Shown piece after piece: positions 47,468-56,720 of a stretch of 64,000 bases of DNA. A program made the translations under genes and the position numbers. The stretch covers positions 434,001 through 498,000 of the forward strand of contig NZ_CP097562.1 in NCBI RefSeq assembly GCF_000487995.2, written 5' to 3'. Below the pieces are notes generated by a model, which was not told where the DNA came from, did no database searches, and saw only the letters and a program-made list of their open reading frames with translations. The first letter of the stretch is position 1. The number at the start of each line of letters is the position of its first letter. This stretch comes from Mucispirillum schaedleri ASF457. GTDB lineage: Bacteria > Chrysiogenota > Deferribacteres > Deferribacterales > Mucispirillaceae.

Positions 47468-48199
47468 TTATTTTTTTGTTTCATCAGTTTGTTTTGGTGG
47501 TATATAATAAAGTATTCTTTGGCAGTGCGGACATGTATGCACATCTAAATCTTTTTTAACTTCAACATAAAGCTGTGGTGGAATATGCATATAGCAGCCA
47601 TTGCAGACTTCATCTTTTACAGAAGCAATGCCTATATTATGACGATGTGCTCTCACTCTCTCATATTTCATATAGGTGCTTTTTTTGATTTTAGATGCAT
47701 AATTTTCTCTCTGCTGCATAAGTTTTGCAAGTTCATCATGCATTTCTTTATCTTCATCTGCCTTTGAGATACTTACATCTTCAAGCTCTTTTTCTAAACT
47801 TTCTTTTAATTCTACCATTTTGCTAAGCTCTGATTCATATTTAAAATCAAGGTTCATCATCTCTTTAAGCTTAGCTTCATCTTCTGCAACTGATTTTTTA
47901 AGAGTATCAAGTTCGCGGATAACAGATTCATATTCTTTTGTATTTTGAACAGAAGAAAGTTTAGTTTGAGAGTTTAAAAGGTTACTTTTTTTCTCATTTA
48001 AGTCTGCTTCTAAAACAAGATATGTTTTTTTGTTTTCATCAAGTGCAGCCTTAATACTGTCATAACCTGTAATAGCTTTCTCGTATTTTTCCTGCACTGC
48101 TTTGATTTGCGATGGAGTGTTTTTTATTACTCCCTCAATAGATGCGATTTTAGAATCAATTTTTTGAAGTTCAATAAGCTGCTCTAATATTTCTTGCAT
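47468..48199 (-). CDS. Coiled-coil zinc-ribbon protein (CT398/C4-type family)
   Basis: A 243-residue cytosolic protein. Residues about 1-190 form a long antiparallel coiled coil (IELQKIDSKIASIEGVIK, TKEYESVIRELDTLKKSV). The C-terminus carries a C4 zinc ribbon, CNGCYMHIPPQL and CPHCQRILYY. The VQNTKEYESVIREL and GCYMHIPPQ motifs are typical of the family found next to nif3 homologues. It overlaps nif3 by one base. Its molecular role is not established. Confidence 0.87.
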   Translation of the reverse strand: MQEILEQLIELQKIDSKIASIEGVIKNTPSQIKAVQEKYEKAITGYDSIKAALDENKKTYLVLEADLNEKKSNLLNSQTKLSSVQNTKEYESVIRELDTLKKSVAEDEAKLKEMMNLDFKYESELSKMVELKESLEKELEDVSISKADEDKEMHDELAKLMQQRENYASKIKKSTYMKYERVRAHRHNIGIASVKDEVCNGCYMHIPPQLYVEVKKDLDVHTCPHCQRILYYIPPKQTDETKK

Positions 48200-49314
48200 T
48201 AATTATTACCTCCCCAGCATATTAGTTGTTTTTCCTGTTTTAATACTACCACTTCTATATTAAATTGTTTTTTTATAATTTCTGATAACCTGTGCATATA
48301 TATTTCTTCTGTTGCCTGATGAGTAGCATCAATAATACATACACCTGCTTCATAAGCATCAAGAGCATCATGATATTTTAAATCACCAGTTAAAAGCACA
48401 TTTACCCCTTTGTTAAGAGCATCTTTCCATAAAGATGCACCTGAACCAGTGCATACTCCAAAACGGGAAAATGGCTTAATATCATGCATATTAGTTGTAA
48501 TATGTTTTATATTTAATTTTTCTTGGATTAATTTAATAAATTCCTGTAATGAATATTCTTTATTTAAAGACGCAGTTTTTCCAAAGCCATAATCCAGCTT
48601 GTTATGCAGCTCAATAATATCATAAGCTGCTTCTTCATAAGGATGAGCTTCAAGCATAGCATGTATTACTTTATGCAGATGTTTTTTTAAGACTACTGTT
48701 TCAATTTTAACTTCATCTACTATCTGCAGCTCATTTGCACTGCCTATAAAAGGTTTCGCTTTATCATCAGGTATGAAAAGCCCTGCTCCTTCTGCAATAA
48801 AACCACATGAAGAATAATTGCCATATATTGAACCTGCACCATTTGCTGTCATAGCATTAAAAACTTCATCTTTATAATCATAAGGCACAAATACTGCAAC
48901 TTTATATAAAGAATGGCTGCCTTCATAACTTAAAAAGCCATTATCCATTTTTGCATTTAAAAGCTCACATATATAGTCATTTAAACCATTATATGCCATA
49001 TCAAGATTTGTATGATAGCTTAGTATATCAAGACCGCCTTTTATGGCTTTTATTACTTTTCTGTCAACAGCTTTATTAATATTTATACCCTTACTTTCAC
49101 GAAAAAAAATGGGGTGATGAGTAATAAGTAACCCACACCCCTCTTTTACTGCCTTTTCAATTATATCTTCTTTTGCATCAAGACTTAAAGCAATTTTAGA
49201 TATTTCCCTATCACCTGTATATATTTGTTTTCCAGAAAAATCCCATTTTGACTGGGCAGAAATATCTGTAAATGAATATTCTAAATAATTAATAATATCG
49301 CTAATTTTAACCAT
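48199..49314 (-). CDS. Nif3-like dinuclear metal hydrolase-fold protein
   Basis: A member of the Nif3/YqfO/GTP cyclohydrolase I type 2 family. Metal-binding signatures are LLITHHPIFF near the N-terminal third, SYHTNLDMAYNGLN, and the C-terminal GDLKYHDALDAYEAGVCIIDATHQATE. An inserted PII-like domain (VAVFVPYDYKDEVFNAM, AHPYEEAAYDI) lies between, as in YqfO. I chose the ATG at 49314 (MVKISDIINYLE), which matches the family N-terminus; ATG 49347 is an alternative and neither has an ideal ribosome site. Longer versions run into the tRNA terminator. Confidence 0.88.
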   Translation of the reverse strand: MVKISDIINYLEYSFTDISAQSKWDFSGKQIYTGDREISKIALSLDAKEDIIEKAVKEGCGLLITHHPIFFRESKGININKAVDRKVIKAIKGGLDILSYHTNLDMAYNGLNDYICELLNAKMDNGFLSYEGSHSLYKVAVFVPYDYKDEVFNAMTANGAGSIYGNYSSCGFIAEGAGLFIPDDKAKPFIGSANELQIVDEVKIETVVLKKHLHKVIHAMLEAHPYEEAAYDIIELHNKLDYGFGKTASLNKEYSLQEFIKLIQEKLNIKHITTNMHDIKPFSRFGVCTGSGASLWKDALNKGVNVLLTGDLKYHDALDAYEAGVCIIDATHQATEEIYMHRLSEIIKKQFNIEVVVLKQEKQLICWGGNN

Positions 49315-49349
49315 ATAAAAGCTGCTTACCTTAACTTGACCTTCCATAA

Positions 49350-49382
49350 AAAAGAAAATAAAAAGGGGAGTAAACACTCCCC
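49350..49382 (-). terminator. Rho-independent terminator after tRNA (CAT)
   Basis: On the minus strand, GGGGAGT and ACTCCCC form a 7-bp stem around GTTT, followed by TTTTTATTTTC, five bases after the tRNA. Confidence 0.8.
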
Positions 49383-49387
49383 TACAA

Positions 49388-49462
49388 TGGGCCAACTAGG
49401 ACTTGAACCTAGGACCTACCGGTTATGAGCCGGTGGCTCTAACCAAACTGAGCTATTGGCCC
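49388..49462 (-). tRNA. tRNA with CAT anticodon (elongator Met or lysidine-type Ile)
   Basis: A full 75-base cloverleaf: acceptor GGGCCAA/TTGGCCC, D-arm GCTC/GAGC, anticodon stem ACCGG/CCGGT with loop CTCATAA, and T-arm CTAGG TTCAAGT CCTAG. The discriminator is A and CCA is not encoded. The unpaired first acceptor pair typical of initiator tRNA is absent (G1-C72 pairs), so it is not tRNA-fMet. Met and Ile2 cannot be separated safely by eye. Confidence 0.93.
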
Positions 49463-49480
49463 GTATCTTTAACAGGAAGT

Positions 49481-49511
49481 ATTTTATTTCATATTTTAAA
49501 GAATTTGTCAA
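49481..49511 (-). promoter_or_regulatory. Predicted promoter of the CAT tRNA gene
   Basis: On the minus strand, a perfect TTGACA (49511-49506) with TAAAAT (49486-49481); the spacing of 19 is long, though AATAAA two bases earlier would give 17. The tRNA begins 19 bases downstream. Confidence 0.5.
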
Positions 49512-49624
49512 GCACTTTTTTTAAAAAATTTAAAAAATATTTTTTACATTACAATTCAATCATCTATTGTAAAAATAATGAAAAAATATTATGATTGCTT
49601 AACTTATTCTATGAGGGAAATTAT

Positions 49625-50338
49625 ATGCCATTTAATCAGGAATTACAAGAAGATTTAATCAATTCTTCAATTTTACGCAGTGCTTTTTTTAATTATTTCT
49701 ATAGAGTATTCAATAATACAGCTGATGAAAGTTTTATTGGTGTTTCTGAAAAATATTTAACTTATTTTAATAATTTAAAAGATTATGTGGAAAGTGATGA
49801 ATATAATAATGCCTGCAAAATTTTTGAAAAATATATTAATGATGAAAAAAGTGCAGTTACTATTTATGATTTTCTCCAAAGGCTTAATGTTGAATTTACA
49901 TCATTATTTTTAAATGGTATGGGAAATGTGCCAGCATCTGCATCTTCTTACCTTTCAAGTGACGGTTTATTAAAAGGTGAAGAATGGGAAAAAGTTACAT
50001 CAATTTATAAAATGAGAGATTTTCAAATGCCTGAAACCATTAAAGCTCCAGAAGATTATATTAGTGTAGAAATGCTTTATATGCAAAAACTAAGTGATTT
50101 AATTGGAAAACTAGCAGAAGATGGAGATATAAATCTGCTTGAAGAAACCATAAAAGACCAGATAAATTTTTCATCAAACCATATATTAGTCTGGATAGAT
50201 ATGTTTTCTGATGCTGTATATGAAAAATCAATTACTATTAATTCAAATTTATATGCAGCTACTGCCATAATAATGAAATACTATATTAAATATGACATAG
50301 AGCTTTTAAAAGAATTTGCAGATGAGTTAAATAACTAA
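49625..50338 (+). CDS. TorD/DmsD-family molybdoenzyme chaperone (copy 1)
   Basis: A 237-residue all-helical protein of the TorD/DmsD/NarJ kind, which guards the Tat signal and helps cofactor insertion into a molybdenum reductase. It shares with the gene at 60926 the pattern FFNYFYRVFNNTADESFIG, the PASASSYLSSDG stretch, ISVEMLYMQKLSDL, and HILVWIDMFSDAV. GAGGG precedes the chosen ATG by about eight bases. It is 2 kb from the Tat-dependent molybdoenzyme at 52322, its most likely client. Assignment rests on fold pattern and neighbourhood. Confidence 0.75.
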   Translation: MPFNQELQEDLINSSILRSAFFNYFYRVFNNTADESFIGVSEKYLTYFNNLKDYVESDEYNNACKIFEKYINDEKSAVTIYDFLQRLNVEFTSLFLNGMGNVPASASSYLSSDGLLKGEEWEKVTSIYKMRDFQMPETIKAPEDYISVEMLYMQKLSDLIGKLAEDGDINLLEETIKDQINFSSNHILVWIDMFSDAVYEKSITINSNLYAATAIIMKYYIKYDIELLKEFADELNN

Positions 50339-50363
50339 CAATATAATATTATTTTTAAGCTGA

Positions 50364-50397
50364 AAAAAGAGTGCCTGTTTTTACAGACACTCTTTTT
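50364..50397. terminator. Bidirectional rho-independent terminator
   Basis: AAAAAGAGTG-CTGT and ACAG-CACTCTTTTT pair with one mismatch around TTTT between the converging chaperone and rhodanese genes. T-tracts are present on both sides. Confidence 0.85.
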
Positions 50398-50416
50398 GCT
50401 GTATTTTATAATTTAC

Positions 50417-51952
50417 TTATTTTCCTTGATATGCCTTATCTTCTTTATTAATTTCTTTAGCATCTCCAGCATATAAGCCGTCTATATTAGGATTAGTTAA
50501 TGGATAAAAATCTACTTCATCATCTTCATAGTATGATTCTACACCTAATGTGGCAAAATCAGTATATTTTGTAACATCCCATTTTTCAATAAATGTTTTA
50601 ATGTTATCATATTCTAACTCTGGCTCAGTTTTATTATCAGACATAATAAATTTATCGCCATTCCAATAAATATAATCAGTATTTTGTTTATCATAAGTAT
50701 TAGGGTCATCTTCACCAGCAATTATTCTTGCATAAACAGCATTTGCTGCATCTGCTGGATAATAAACAGAATATGAGCTCCATTCCTGCCATGAACCGTC
50801 ATAAACAGCAGCATTTTGATAACCTAAAATTTCTCTGAATATAAACCAGTGTGGTGATGTAGTTCTTCCAGTATAACAATGGAAAAGTATTCTTTTATTT
50901 GGATTTTTATCAATATTTTCTAAAAATGAAGCATTTTTAGTAGTCTTACCATTATTTTCAATAAGACCTTTCACCATTGCCCTAATCTGCTCTGGTGTTT
51001 TAAATGTGCCTTTACCACCAACAATAGAATATTTACCGTCATCAGAAAACTGAGCATCTAGATATAAACCCCAGTGATTAGCATAACCACCATTTTTTAC
51101 GGGCTCATAAGCAAGCTGAGTAGCACCTTTTATTCTGCCATCAACTGCATTATTGTCATATATTGTATATGTTACAATCTGACCATTTGATTTAACTGGT
51201 TTTTTAGCATCAATAGTAGAAATTACAGCTACTTCACCAGAAGCATCAGCATTCATTTTGTTTTCTTTTGCGTATGCTATTATTTCTCCAAATGGAGCCC
51301 TGACTGAATCTATATAATTGTTTGGCAAATCTTTTACTGAAAATGCAGATGGAGTAATGTTTGAAATATCAGCTGGAGCTGCTTTATATGAAGCTGCATC
51401 AATATTATTTGCTTTTGCATATTCGCCAAAGAAATAATAGTTAGCACCATTTAATATTTTTAATGCTTTGTTAGAAAAGCCCCAGTATTTTAATGCCCAA
51501 AAAGCTCTGTATACCATTTGGTTAGTTAAATCATGGCTTGTAAGAACAATTAAAGTATTATTGTCTATGCCGTATTTTGATAAAAATTTATCAACTTTTG
51601 CACCGCTTGCAACCATAGCACCGTTTGGAGCAACACCATCACTTCTTTTTTCCATTAAATGTTCTTCTTGACTGAAAGAATATGCACCTTTAATAGTTGA
51701 TTCTGGCATTTGACCATTTTGCAGTGTTACATGTAAAATAACCACCTTTCTACCATCATCTGATTTAAAGCCATTATCAATATATTTTTTTAACTCTGCA
51801 GGTTCAATTAAAGCAGAGCCAGCAGTTCTGTCTGTTGAATAATAGCTGTCAACAGTTTGCTTTTTGCATGCTGCTAATGCTGTTATTATCAACATACTTA
51901 ATAATACAAGTTTTAGCAGCATAAATGGTTTGGTATAAAATTTTGCTACCAT
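50417..51952 (-). CDS. Tandem-rhodanese lipoprotein (sulfurtransferase)
   Basis: A 511-residue exported lipoprotein (signal LLKLVLLSMLIITALAAC) with two rhodanese-type domains. The first (about 45-200) keeps the fold (IKGAYSF, VYRAFWALKYWGF) but has no catalytic Cys. The second has an active-site loop HCYTGRTTS with Cys359, and WGLYLDAQFSDDG earlier. It ends in an acidic tail. It would bind or transfer sulfane sulfur in the periplasm. It is divergent from the molybdoenzyme operon by 369 bases, which suggests a polysulfide or thiosulfate link. Rhodanese-like lipoproteins are also known from metal-reduction clusters, so the substrate is open. Confidence 0.85.
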   Translation of the reverse strand: MVAKFYTKPFMLLKLVLLSMLIITALAACKKQTVDSYYSTDRTAGSALIEPAELKKYIDNGFKSDDGRKVVILHVTLQNGQMPESTIKGAYSFSQEEHLMEKRSDGVAPNGAMVASGAKVDKFLSKYGIDNNTLIVLTSHDLTNQMVYRAFWALKYWGFSNKALKILNGANYYFFGEYAKANNIDAASYKAAPADISNITPSAFSVKDLPNNYIDSVRAPFGEIIAYAKENKMNADASGEVAVISTIDAKKPVKSNGQIVTYTIYDNNAVDGRIKGATQLAYEPVKNGGYANHWGLYLDAQFSDDGKYSIVGGKGTFKTPEQIRAMVKGLIENNGKTTKNASFLENIDKNPNKRILFHCYTGRTTSPHWFIFREILGYQNAAVYDGSWQEWSSYSVYYPADAANAVYARIIAGEDDPNTYDKQNTDYIYWNGDKFIMSDNKTEPELEYDNIKTFIEKWDVTKYTDFATLGVESYYEDDEVDFYPLTNPNIDGLYAGDAKEINKEDKAYQGK

Positions 51953-52321
51953 AATCCCCCCAATATTAATAAATTTTTTTGCACAGCATATACATTAAAA
52001 TAATTATCTTCAAGTAATACTCTATCATCTTTTATTAAAAAAGCAAGTATTATTTTTATTTTTTAGTAAAATTTTATAACATTATTATATTTAAGTAATT
52101 TCTGTATTTTTACTAGGATTTTCATTAATTTTTTTAATATTAATACTACCTTTTTACTATGAAAATAATATATACAAATTGATAAAACAAAAAAATAAAT
52201 AATATAAACTAATAAAAATAAAACAGTATCTATTTTTTTACTTGCCAAAATATGTTTTATGGTATAAAGATAAGTTTATTACATAACAAATCACCCATAT
52301 TGCAAAAATTAGGAGGGAAAG
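51953..52321. other. Divergent intergenic region ahead of the molybdoenzyme operon
   Basis: About 370 AT-rich bases that separate the rhodanese gene from the molybdoenzyme operon. TTGCCA (52242-52247) with TATAAA (52263-52268) is a weak promoter candidate for the operon (15-base spacer). AGGAGGG lies five bases before the operon ATG. No clear FNR box or other palindrome was found. A short frame at 52063-52248 has no ribosome site and poor composition. Confidence 0.35.
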
Positions 52322-54838
52322 ATGAAGCTTACTCGAAGAAATTTTATTAAAACTTCAGTAGCTGGTCTTGCAGGAACAACTATTACAGCAGGAGTTCCTA
52401 TAAAAGCTGAAGCAAGGAAAATTACATCGGCAGACTATGGTGTGGAAAATAAAGTATTTCTTACATGTCGTATGTGTGCACAAAACTGCCCAATGGTTGC
52501 TTATTTAAGAGATGGCAGATTAGTCAGAATTGATGCAAACCCAAATACACCATATCCATCAATATGTGGCAGAGGCAGAGCAGCTGCTGCTGCATTATAT
52601 GACCCACAACGAATTAAAACACCACTTATCAGAACAGGAAAAAGAGGAAGCGGCGAATTTCGCAGTGCATCATGGAATGAAGCATTAGATTTAATTGGTA
52701 ATAAAATGCTTCAATTAAGAGATGAAGGAGAACCACATTCTGTAGCATATTTTCCTAGATTTAATACAGCATCCCTTTTAGACGATACAATATTTAACCT
52801 TTATGGAACAGACAATATATTCAGTTATGGTGATACATGCTTTGGCTCTACTAACCAGCTAGGTCTTGGCTCTGTTTTGGGTGGCGGAGAAGAACCCCGT
52901 CAAGGCAATTCTTCTGTTATGGGTGATTATGAAAATGCTAAAATAGCTGTATTGATTGGCAGAAACCCTGTTGGCGGTCTTGTAGCATTTCCTTGGGGTG
53001 GTATGTTTGGAAGAGGAAGAAAAAATGGCATGAAAACAGTTCTTGTTGACCCTAAAAAATCATTAGGTGTAGGCGAAACTGATACTGACTGGCTGCCAGT
53101 TATCCCTGGTGGAGATATTCCATTTTTAATTGGTCTTGCTGGTGAATTATTTAAAAATAATTATTATGATGAAGCATTTTTAAGAGAATATACTAATGCT
53201 GATATACTTATCAATACAGAAACACTTCTTCCAGTTTATCTTGACAGTGAATTAGATACACCTGATTATATGGTATATGATGAAACATCAAAAACTGCCA
53301 TGATGAAATCAGAATCAAACAGCCCTGCTATATTTGCCAGCTGTGAAGTAGATGGTATAAAAGCAAAAACAGCATTGCAGCTTTTAAAAGAATCATGCGA
53401 AAAATTTACTCTTAAACAGGCTGCTGAAAAAAGTGGTATTCCAGAAGAGAAAATTATTAAACTTGCAAAAGATTTAAACAGTGTTAAACCTGCATGTTTT
53501 CTTGAAAGAGGCTACCGTGCTACAAGATATTTTAACTCATTACATGAAAAATATCTTATATCTTCCATTAATGGTCTTTTAGGTGTATATGGCAGAAAAG
53601 GCGGTTTAATATATGGCAGGTATGCTTATTTAGATACCCCATTCTCATATAATGATTCTAATGAAATATCAGTCAATATGTGGTTTAAAGAAAATATGGA
53701 AGGATTTGAGCTTTGCGACCCATATAATATGCGTAGAACATTCCCTCTTGCAGTTGAAAGAGAAGAGCCTTACAAAATCCGTATGGCATTTTTAAACGGA
53801 CAAAATCCAGTTGGCGGCAGTGTTGGCGGCTATAAAATAGCTCAGGCTTTAGAAAAAATGGAAATGGTAGCAGCTGTATCTCCATTTTGGAATGAATCGC
53901 TTTTATACGCTGATGTCATACTGCCAGATACTACATTTTTAGAAAGAGCAGAGCCGCTTTTTGCAACATATAAAGCAACATTCCCAGTAATAACAGTGCA
54001 TAATCAGGTTGTGAAGCCTATGTTCGATACAAGAAATGGTTACTGGATTATGCTTGCTCTTGCAAAAAGAATATTCAGTGATGATGAATACTATGATAAC
54101 TTTAATGATTTTGAACAAGGTGGTATTAAATATATAGTTGACTATCAGCTTGAAAATTTAGAACTTAATGATGAAGATGCAGCAACATTTTCAAGAAGAA
54201 AATTAATTGAGGATGGTGTATGGTGTGGTGCAGCTGCTCCATTAAAGCCAATGAATAAGCCTACCCCATCAGGCAAACTTGAAGTTTATTCATTATTTAT
54301 GGCTAACTGGTATAATTTACTTATGCAGCAAGACAGAACTCAGGAAGCTCAGTATTACAGTCCACTATATGATTATCCACCTGCTTACTATCAGACTAAG
54401 AAAGACAAACTTGATAGTGATGAATTTATACCAATAACAGGTTTTTCACCATTAAGCTCATTTACTGGTGCCCAAACTCGTAACAATATTTTACTTAAAA
54501 ATATTGGACAAAATCTTAACTACTCTGCAGTATTTATTAATACTAAAAAAGGACATGATTTAGGTTTAAAAAGTGGTGATATTATTGAGATATTCAATAT
54601 TGAAGAGCCAAATATGGTTGTAAAATCAGAAGTGCAGTTAACAGAAACTGTTGAGCCGCATGCATTATTTTCATTCTATGGTGTAGGAACAGGCTTATAT
54701 ACAAAACTTTCTGATAAATTAAGTGTCGCATGCCCAATAGGCTTTAATCCTAACCATATAGGTAATTTAACATTTATGCCTGTTGAAGCATCTGCACCAT
54801 CACAAGATTTCATTGTTAAAATAAGGAGGGCAAAATGA
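52322..54838 (+). CDS. Tat-exported molybdopterin oxidoreductase, thiosulfate/polysulfide reductase-like
   Basis: The catalytic subunit of a periplasmic complex iron-sulfur molybdoenzyme. A Tat signal (TRRNFIKTSVAGLAG) is at the N-terminus. The [4Fe-4S] ligands are Cys49, Cys52, Cys56 and Cys82 (CRMCAQNC...ICGRG). Cys173 in YGDTCFGSTN sits at the position of the Mo-ligating residue. The absence of a following His argues against formate dehydrogenase, and the gene order with a four-cluster protein and a cytochrome b matches PhsABC. The 838 residues include the C-terminal dinucleotide-binding domain (NLTFMPVE). Thiosulfate, polysulfide, tetrathionate or an oxyanion are all possible substrates. 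It overlaps the next gene by four bases. Confidence 0.9.
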   Translation: MKLTRRNFIKTSVAGLAGTTITAGVPIKAEARKITSADYGVENKVFLTCRMCAQNCPMVAYLRDGRLVRIDANPNTPYPSICGRGRAAAAALYDPQRIKTPLIRTGKRGSGEFRSASWNEALDLIGNKMLQLRDEGEPHSVAYFPRFNTASLLDDTIFNLYGTDNIFSYGDTCFGSTNQLGLGSVLGGGEEPRQGNSSVMGDYENAKIAVLIGRNPVGGLVAFPWGGMFGRGRKNGMKTVLVDPKKSLGVGETDTDWLPVIPGGDIPFLIGLAGELFKNNYYDEAFLREYTNADILINTETLLPVYLDSELDTPDYMVYDETSKTAMMKSESNSPAIFASCEVDGIKAKTALQLLKESCEKFTLKQAAEKSGIPEEKIIKLAKDLNSVKPACFLERGYRATRYFNSLHEKYLISSINGLLGVYGRKGGLIYGRYAYLDTPFSYNDSNEISVNMWFKENMEGFELCDPYNMRRTFPLAVEREEPYKIRMAFLNGQNPVGGSVGGYKIAQALEKMEMVAAVSPFWNESLLYADVILPDTTFLERAEPLFATYKATFPVITVHNQVVKPMFDTRNGYWIMLALAKRIFSDDEYYDNFNDFEQGGIKYIVDYQLENLELNDEDAATFSRRKLIEDGVWCGAAAPLKPMNKPTPSGKLEVYSLFMANWYNLLMQQDRTQEAQYYSPLYDYPPAYYQTKKDKLDSDEFIPITGFSPLSSFTGAQTRNNILLKNIGQNLNYSAVFINTKKGHDLGLKSGDIIEIFNIEEPNMVVKSEVQLTETVEPHALFSFYGVGTGLYTKLSDKLSVACPIGFNPNHIGNLTFMPVEASAPSQDFIVKIRRAK

Positions 54839-55647
54839 GTTATCAAAAAATGGCAGTATGTTATGACACTCAATCATGTATAAAATGCTTTGCCTGTATT
54901 GTAAGCTGTTCCACTGAAAATAGAATGAGATTACAAAGAGATTATAATTATTCTGTTGAAAAATCTATGGTTGAGCCTCATCATCATTTAAATTATTTAA
55001 GAGTAGAATGTAATGAAAAAGGAACATTCCCTAATGTTACACAAATAGCAGCATTTAAACACTGCCAGCATTGTGAAAATCCAAAATGTATGGATATATG
55101 CCCTACCCTTGCTATCAGCAAAAAAGATACAGGTGCTGTTGTAATTGATGCTGATAAATGTATTGGCTGTCAGTCATGTAAAGATGCTTGTCCGTATGAT
55201 GTTCCAGTTTTTTCAAAAGATAATGGTAAAACATATAAATGCACAATGTGTCATGACAGATTAACTGCTGAACTTCCAACTGCCTGCTCTGCTGCATGCC
55301 CTTCTGTTGCTATTTTCTCAGGTCCTGCTGATGAAGTTATTGCAGAAGCAGAAAAAAGAGCTGAGCATTACAGCAAAGTATTTAATAAAGAATATTTTGT
55401 CTACGGTGCAGATAAAGTTAATAATACTATTGGAACACTATCTTATATGACTATTGCCCCTATAGAAAACAGAGATGATTATTTACTTCCTGCTGACCCG
55501 TCAAATGGTGTGGCTGCAAGCAGAGAAGTTGCAAAGGTTGTAGGTGCAGCTGCTATGATTGGAACTGCTGCTGCTATTGCAGGACATGCAGTATATACAG
55601 CTGTAAAATATGACGATAAACACCACAAGGAGAATGAAAATGAGTAA
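54835..55647 (+). CDS. Four-cluster ferredoxin-type electron transfer subunit
   Basis: The B subunit that passes electrons between the Mo subunit and the membrane cytochrome. Four [4Fe-4S] motifs are visible: CIKCFACIVSC (about 15-25), CQHCENPKCMDICP (about 82-95), CIGCQSCKDACPYD (about 112-125) and CTMCHDRL...TACSAACP (about 138-160). A C-terminal Ala/Gly-rich helix (about 230-255) likely spans the membrane, as in formate dehydrogenase-N beta subunits. It starts inside the stop of the Mo subunit (ATGA) and overlaps the cytochrome b gene by eight bases. It has no signal peptide and would be co-exported with the Mo subunit. Confidence 0.93.
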   Translation: MSYQKMAVCYDTQSCIKCFACIVSCSTENRMRLQRDYNYSVEKSMVEPHHHLNYLRVECNEKGTFPNVTQIAAFKHCQHCENPKCMDICPTLAISKKDTGAVVIDADKCIGCQSCKDACPYDVPVFSKDNGKTYKCTMCHDRLTAELPTACSAACPSVAIFSGPADEVIAEAEKRAEHYSKVFNKEYFVYGADKVNNTIGTLSYMTIAPIENRDDYLLPADPSNGVAASREVAKVVGAAAMIGTAAAIAGHAVYTAVKYDDKHHKENENE

Positions 55648-56329
55648 CTCAAATGAAAAAATTACATTATTCTCAAATATGCAGATGTGGTATCATAAAC
55701 ATATCATTCATTTTATGATGATATTTATTATTACAGGGCTTCCATTAATATCCCATACATTCTCATGGGTTGCTTACATTATAGGTGTGCCTGTATCTGT
55801 ATTTTATTCTAATGTTGAACCAATATATGTTGGTATTCAAGTTTGCAGAGTAATACACAGAATTACTGCTGTATTATGGATAGTTACAAGCATACCATTT
55901 GTTTTAACTATGCTTTTTACTAAATGGGAGCTGGCTTTAAGAAAAAGAAAAGATGAATCATGGACTGCTTATATAAAAGAAGAATTGCAGGATATGAAAA
56001 CTATGTATATAGATTTCAACTATCCAAAAAGAACAGGGAAATATAACTTAGGTCAAATCGCTGCCGGACTTGCAGTTATTGCATTTAGCTTAGTTATGAT
56101 AGTAACAGGTTTTATCCTATGTTTTAGAGTAGATTTTTCAACTACTACTGTAAGCATTATGAGATTATTCCACAGCATAGGATTTTTAGTATTTGTTATT
56201 TTCCTTATTATCCATATTTATCTTGCAGTTCATCCTGTAAACAAAGCAGGATATAATGCAATGTTTAGAGACGGCAAAGATGATTTGGAACATGCCAAGA
56301 AAAAACATCCAGGAATGTTTATAAAATAA
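55640..56329 (+). CDS. Cytochrome b membrane anchor of the molybdoenzyme
   Basis: A 229-residue, four-helix di-heme cytochrome b of the FdnI/PhsC/hydrogenase type. Candidate heme ligands are His in WYHKHIIHFMMIF, His in CRVIHRITAVLW, and two in RLFHSIGFLVF and IIHIYLAVHPVNKAG. AAGGAG lies seven bases before ATG 55640; earlier in-frame ATGs are too close to that site. It would exchange electrons with menaquinone. Its last base is the first of the Rieske gene's ATG (TAATG). Confidence 0.9.
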   Translation: MSNSNEKITLFSNMQMWYHKHIIHFMMIFIITGLPLISHTFSWVAYIIGVPVSVFYSNVEPIYVGIQVCRVIHRITAVLWIVTSIPFVLTMLFTKWELALRKRKDESWTAYIKEELQDMKTMYIDFNYPKRTGKYNLGQIAAGLAVIAFSLVMIVTGFILCFRVDFSTTTVSIMRLFHSIGFLVFVIFLIIHIYLAVHPVNKAGYNAMFRDGKDDLEHAKKKHPGMFIK

Positions 56330-56718
56330 TGCAGGTATTACTATCTAAACTAAAAAGGCGCAGTTTATTAAAACTTTTATGGCTTGCACCTTTTGCAGCA
56401 CTTTATAAATATTTGATACCAAAAGTAAAAAAAGAAAATTTTATATCTGTCCCCCTTGCAGCTCTGCCTTTCAAGGGGGCATATCTTATTAAAGATAAAC
56501 ATACTGGAATAATAAAAAATAATGAAGGTATAAAAGTATTTAGTATATCATGCACACATTTAGGCTGTGTTTTAAATGTAGAAAATGATAAATTTATATG
56601 CCCATGTCATGGCAGTGTATTTGATTTAGAAGGCAGTGTTTTAAAAGGCCCTGCACTAAAACCTTTAAAACATCTTGAATATAAAATTGAAAATGAAAAT
56701 ATTATAGTGTATATATAA
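56329..56718 (+). CDS. Rieske [2Fe-2S] protein
   Basis: A 129-residue Rieske protein: an N-terminal basic patch KRRSLLK and a membrane helix (about 12-27), then the cluster-binding boxes CTHLGC (about 79-84) and CPCHGS (about 95-100). Both Cys and both His ligands are present, and the two outer cysteines can form the stabilising disulfide. It is shorter than most Rieske subunits. Position directly before a cytochrome b6 gene identifies it as the Rieske subunit of a bc/b6f-type complex rather than of a dioxygenase or arsenite oxidase. Confidence 0.93.
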   Translation: MQVLLSKLKRRSLLKLLWLAPFAALYKYLIPKVKKENFISVPLAALPFKGAYLIKDKHTGIIKNNEGIKVFSISCTHLGCVLNVENDKFICPCHGSVFDLEGSVLKGPALKPLKHLEYKIENENIIVYI

Positions 56719-56720
56719 TT

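Noticed and set aside
49388-49462. Initiator tRNA-fMet
   Set aside because: The first acceptor base pair is a normal G-C, not the mismatch typical of bacterial initiator tRNA.
52063-52248. Minus-strand 61-codon frame ahead of the molybdoenzyme operon
   Set aside because: Rich in Lys, Ile and Tyr as expected from random AT-rich DNA, with no Shine-Dalgarno.
52322-54838. Formate dehydrogenase alpha subunit
   Set aside because: The Mo-ligand region reads TCFGSTN with no Cys/Sec-His pair, and the protein is shorter than FdnG.
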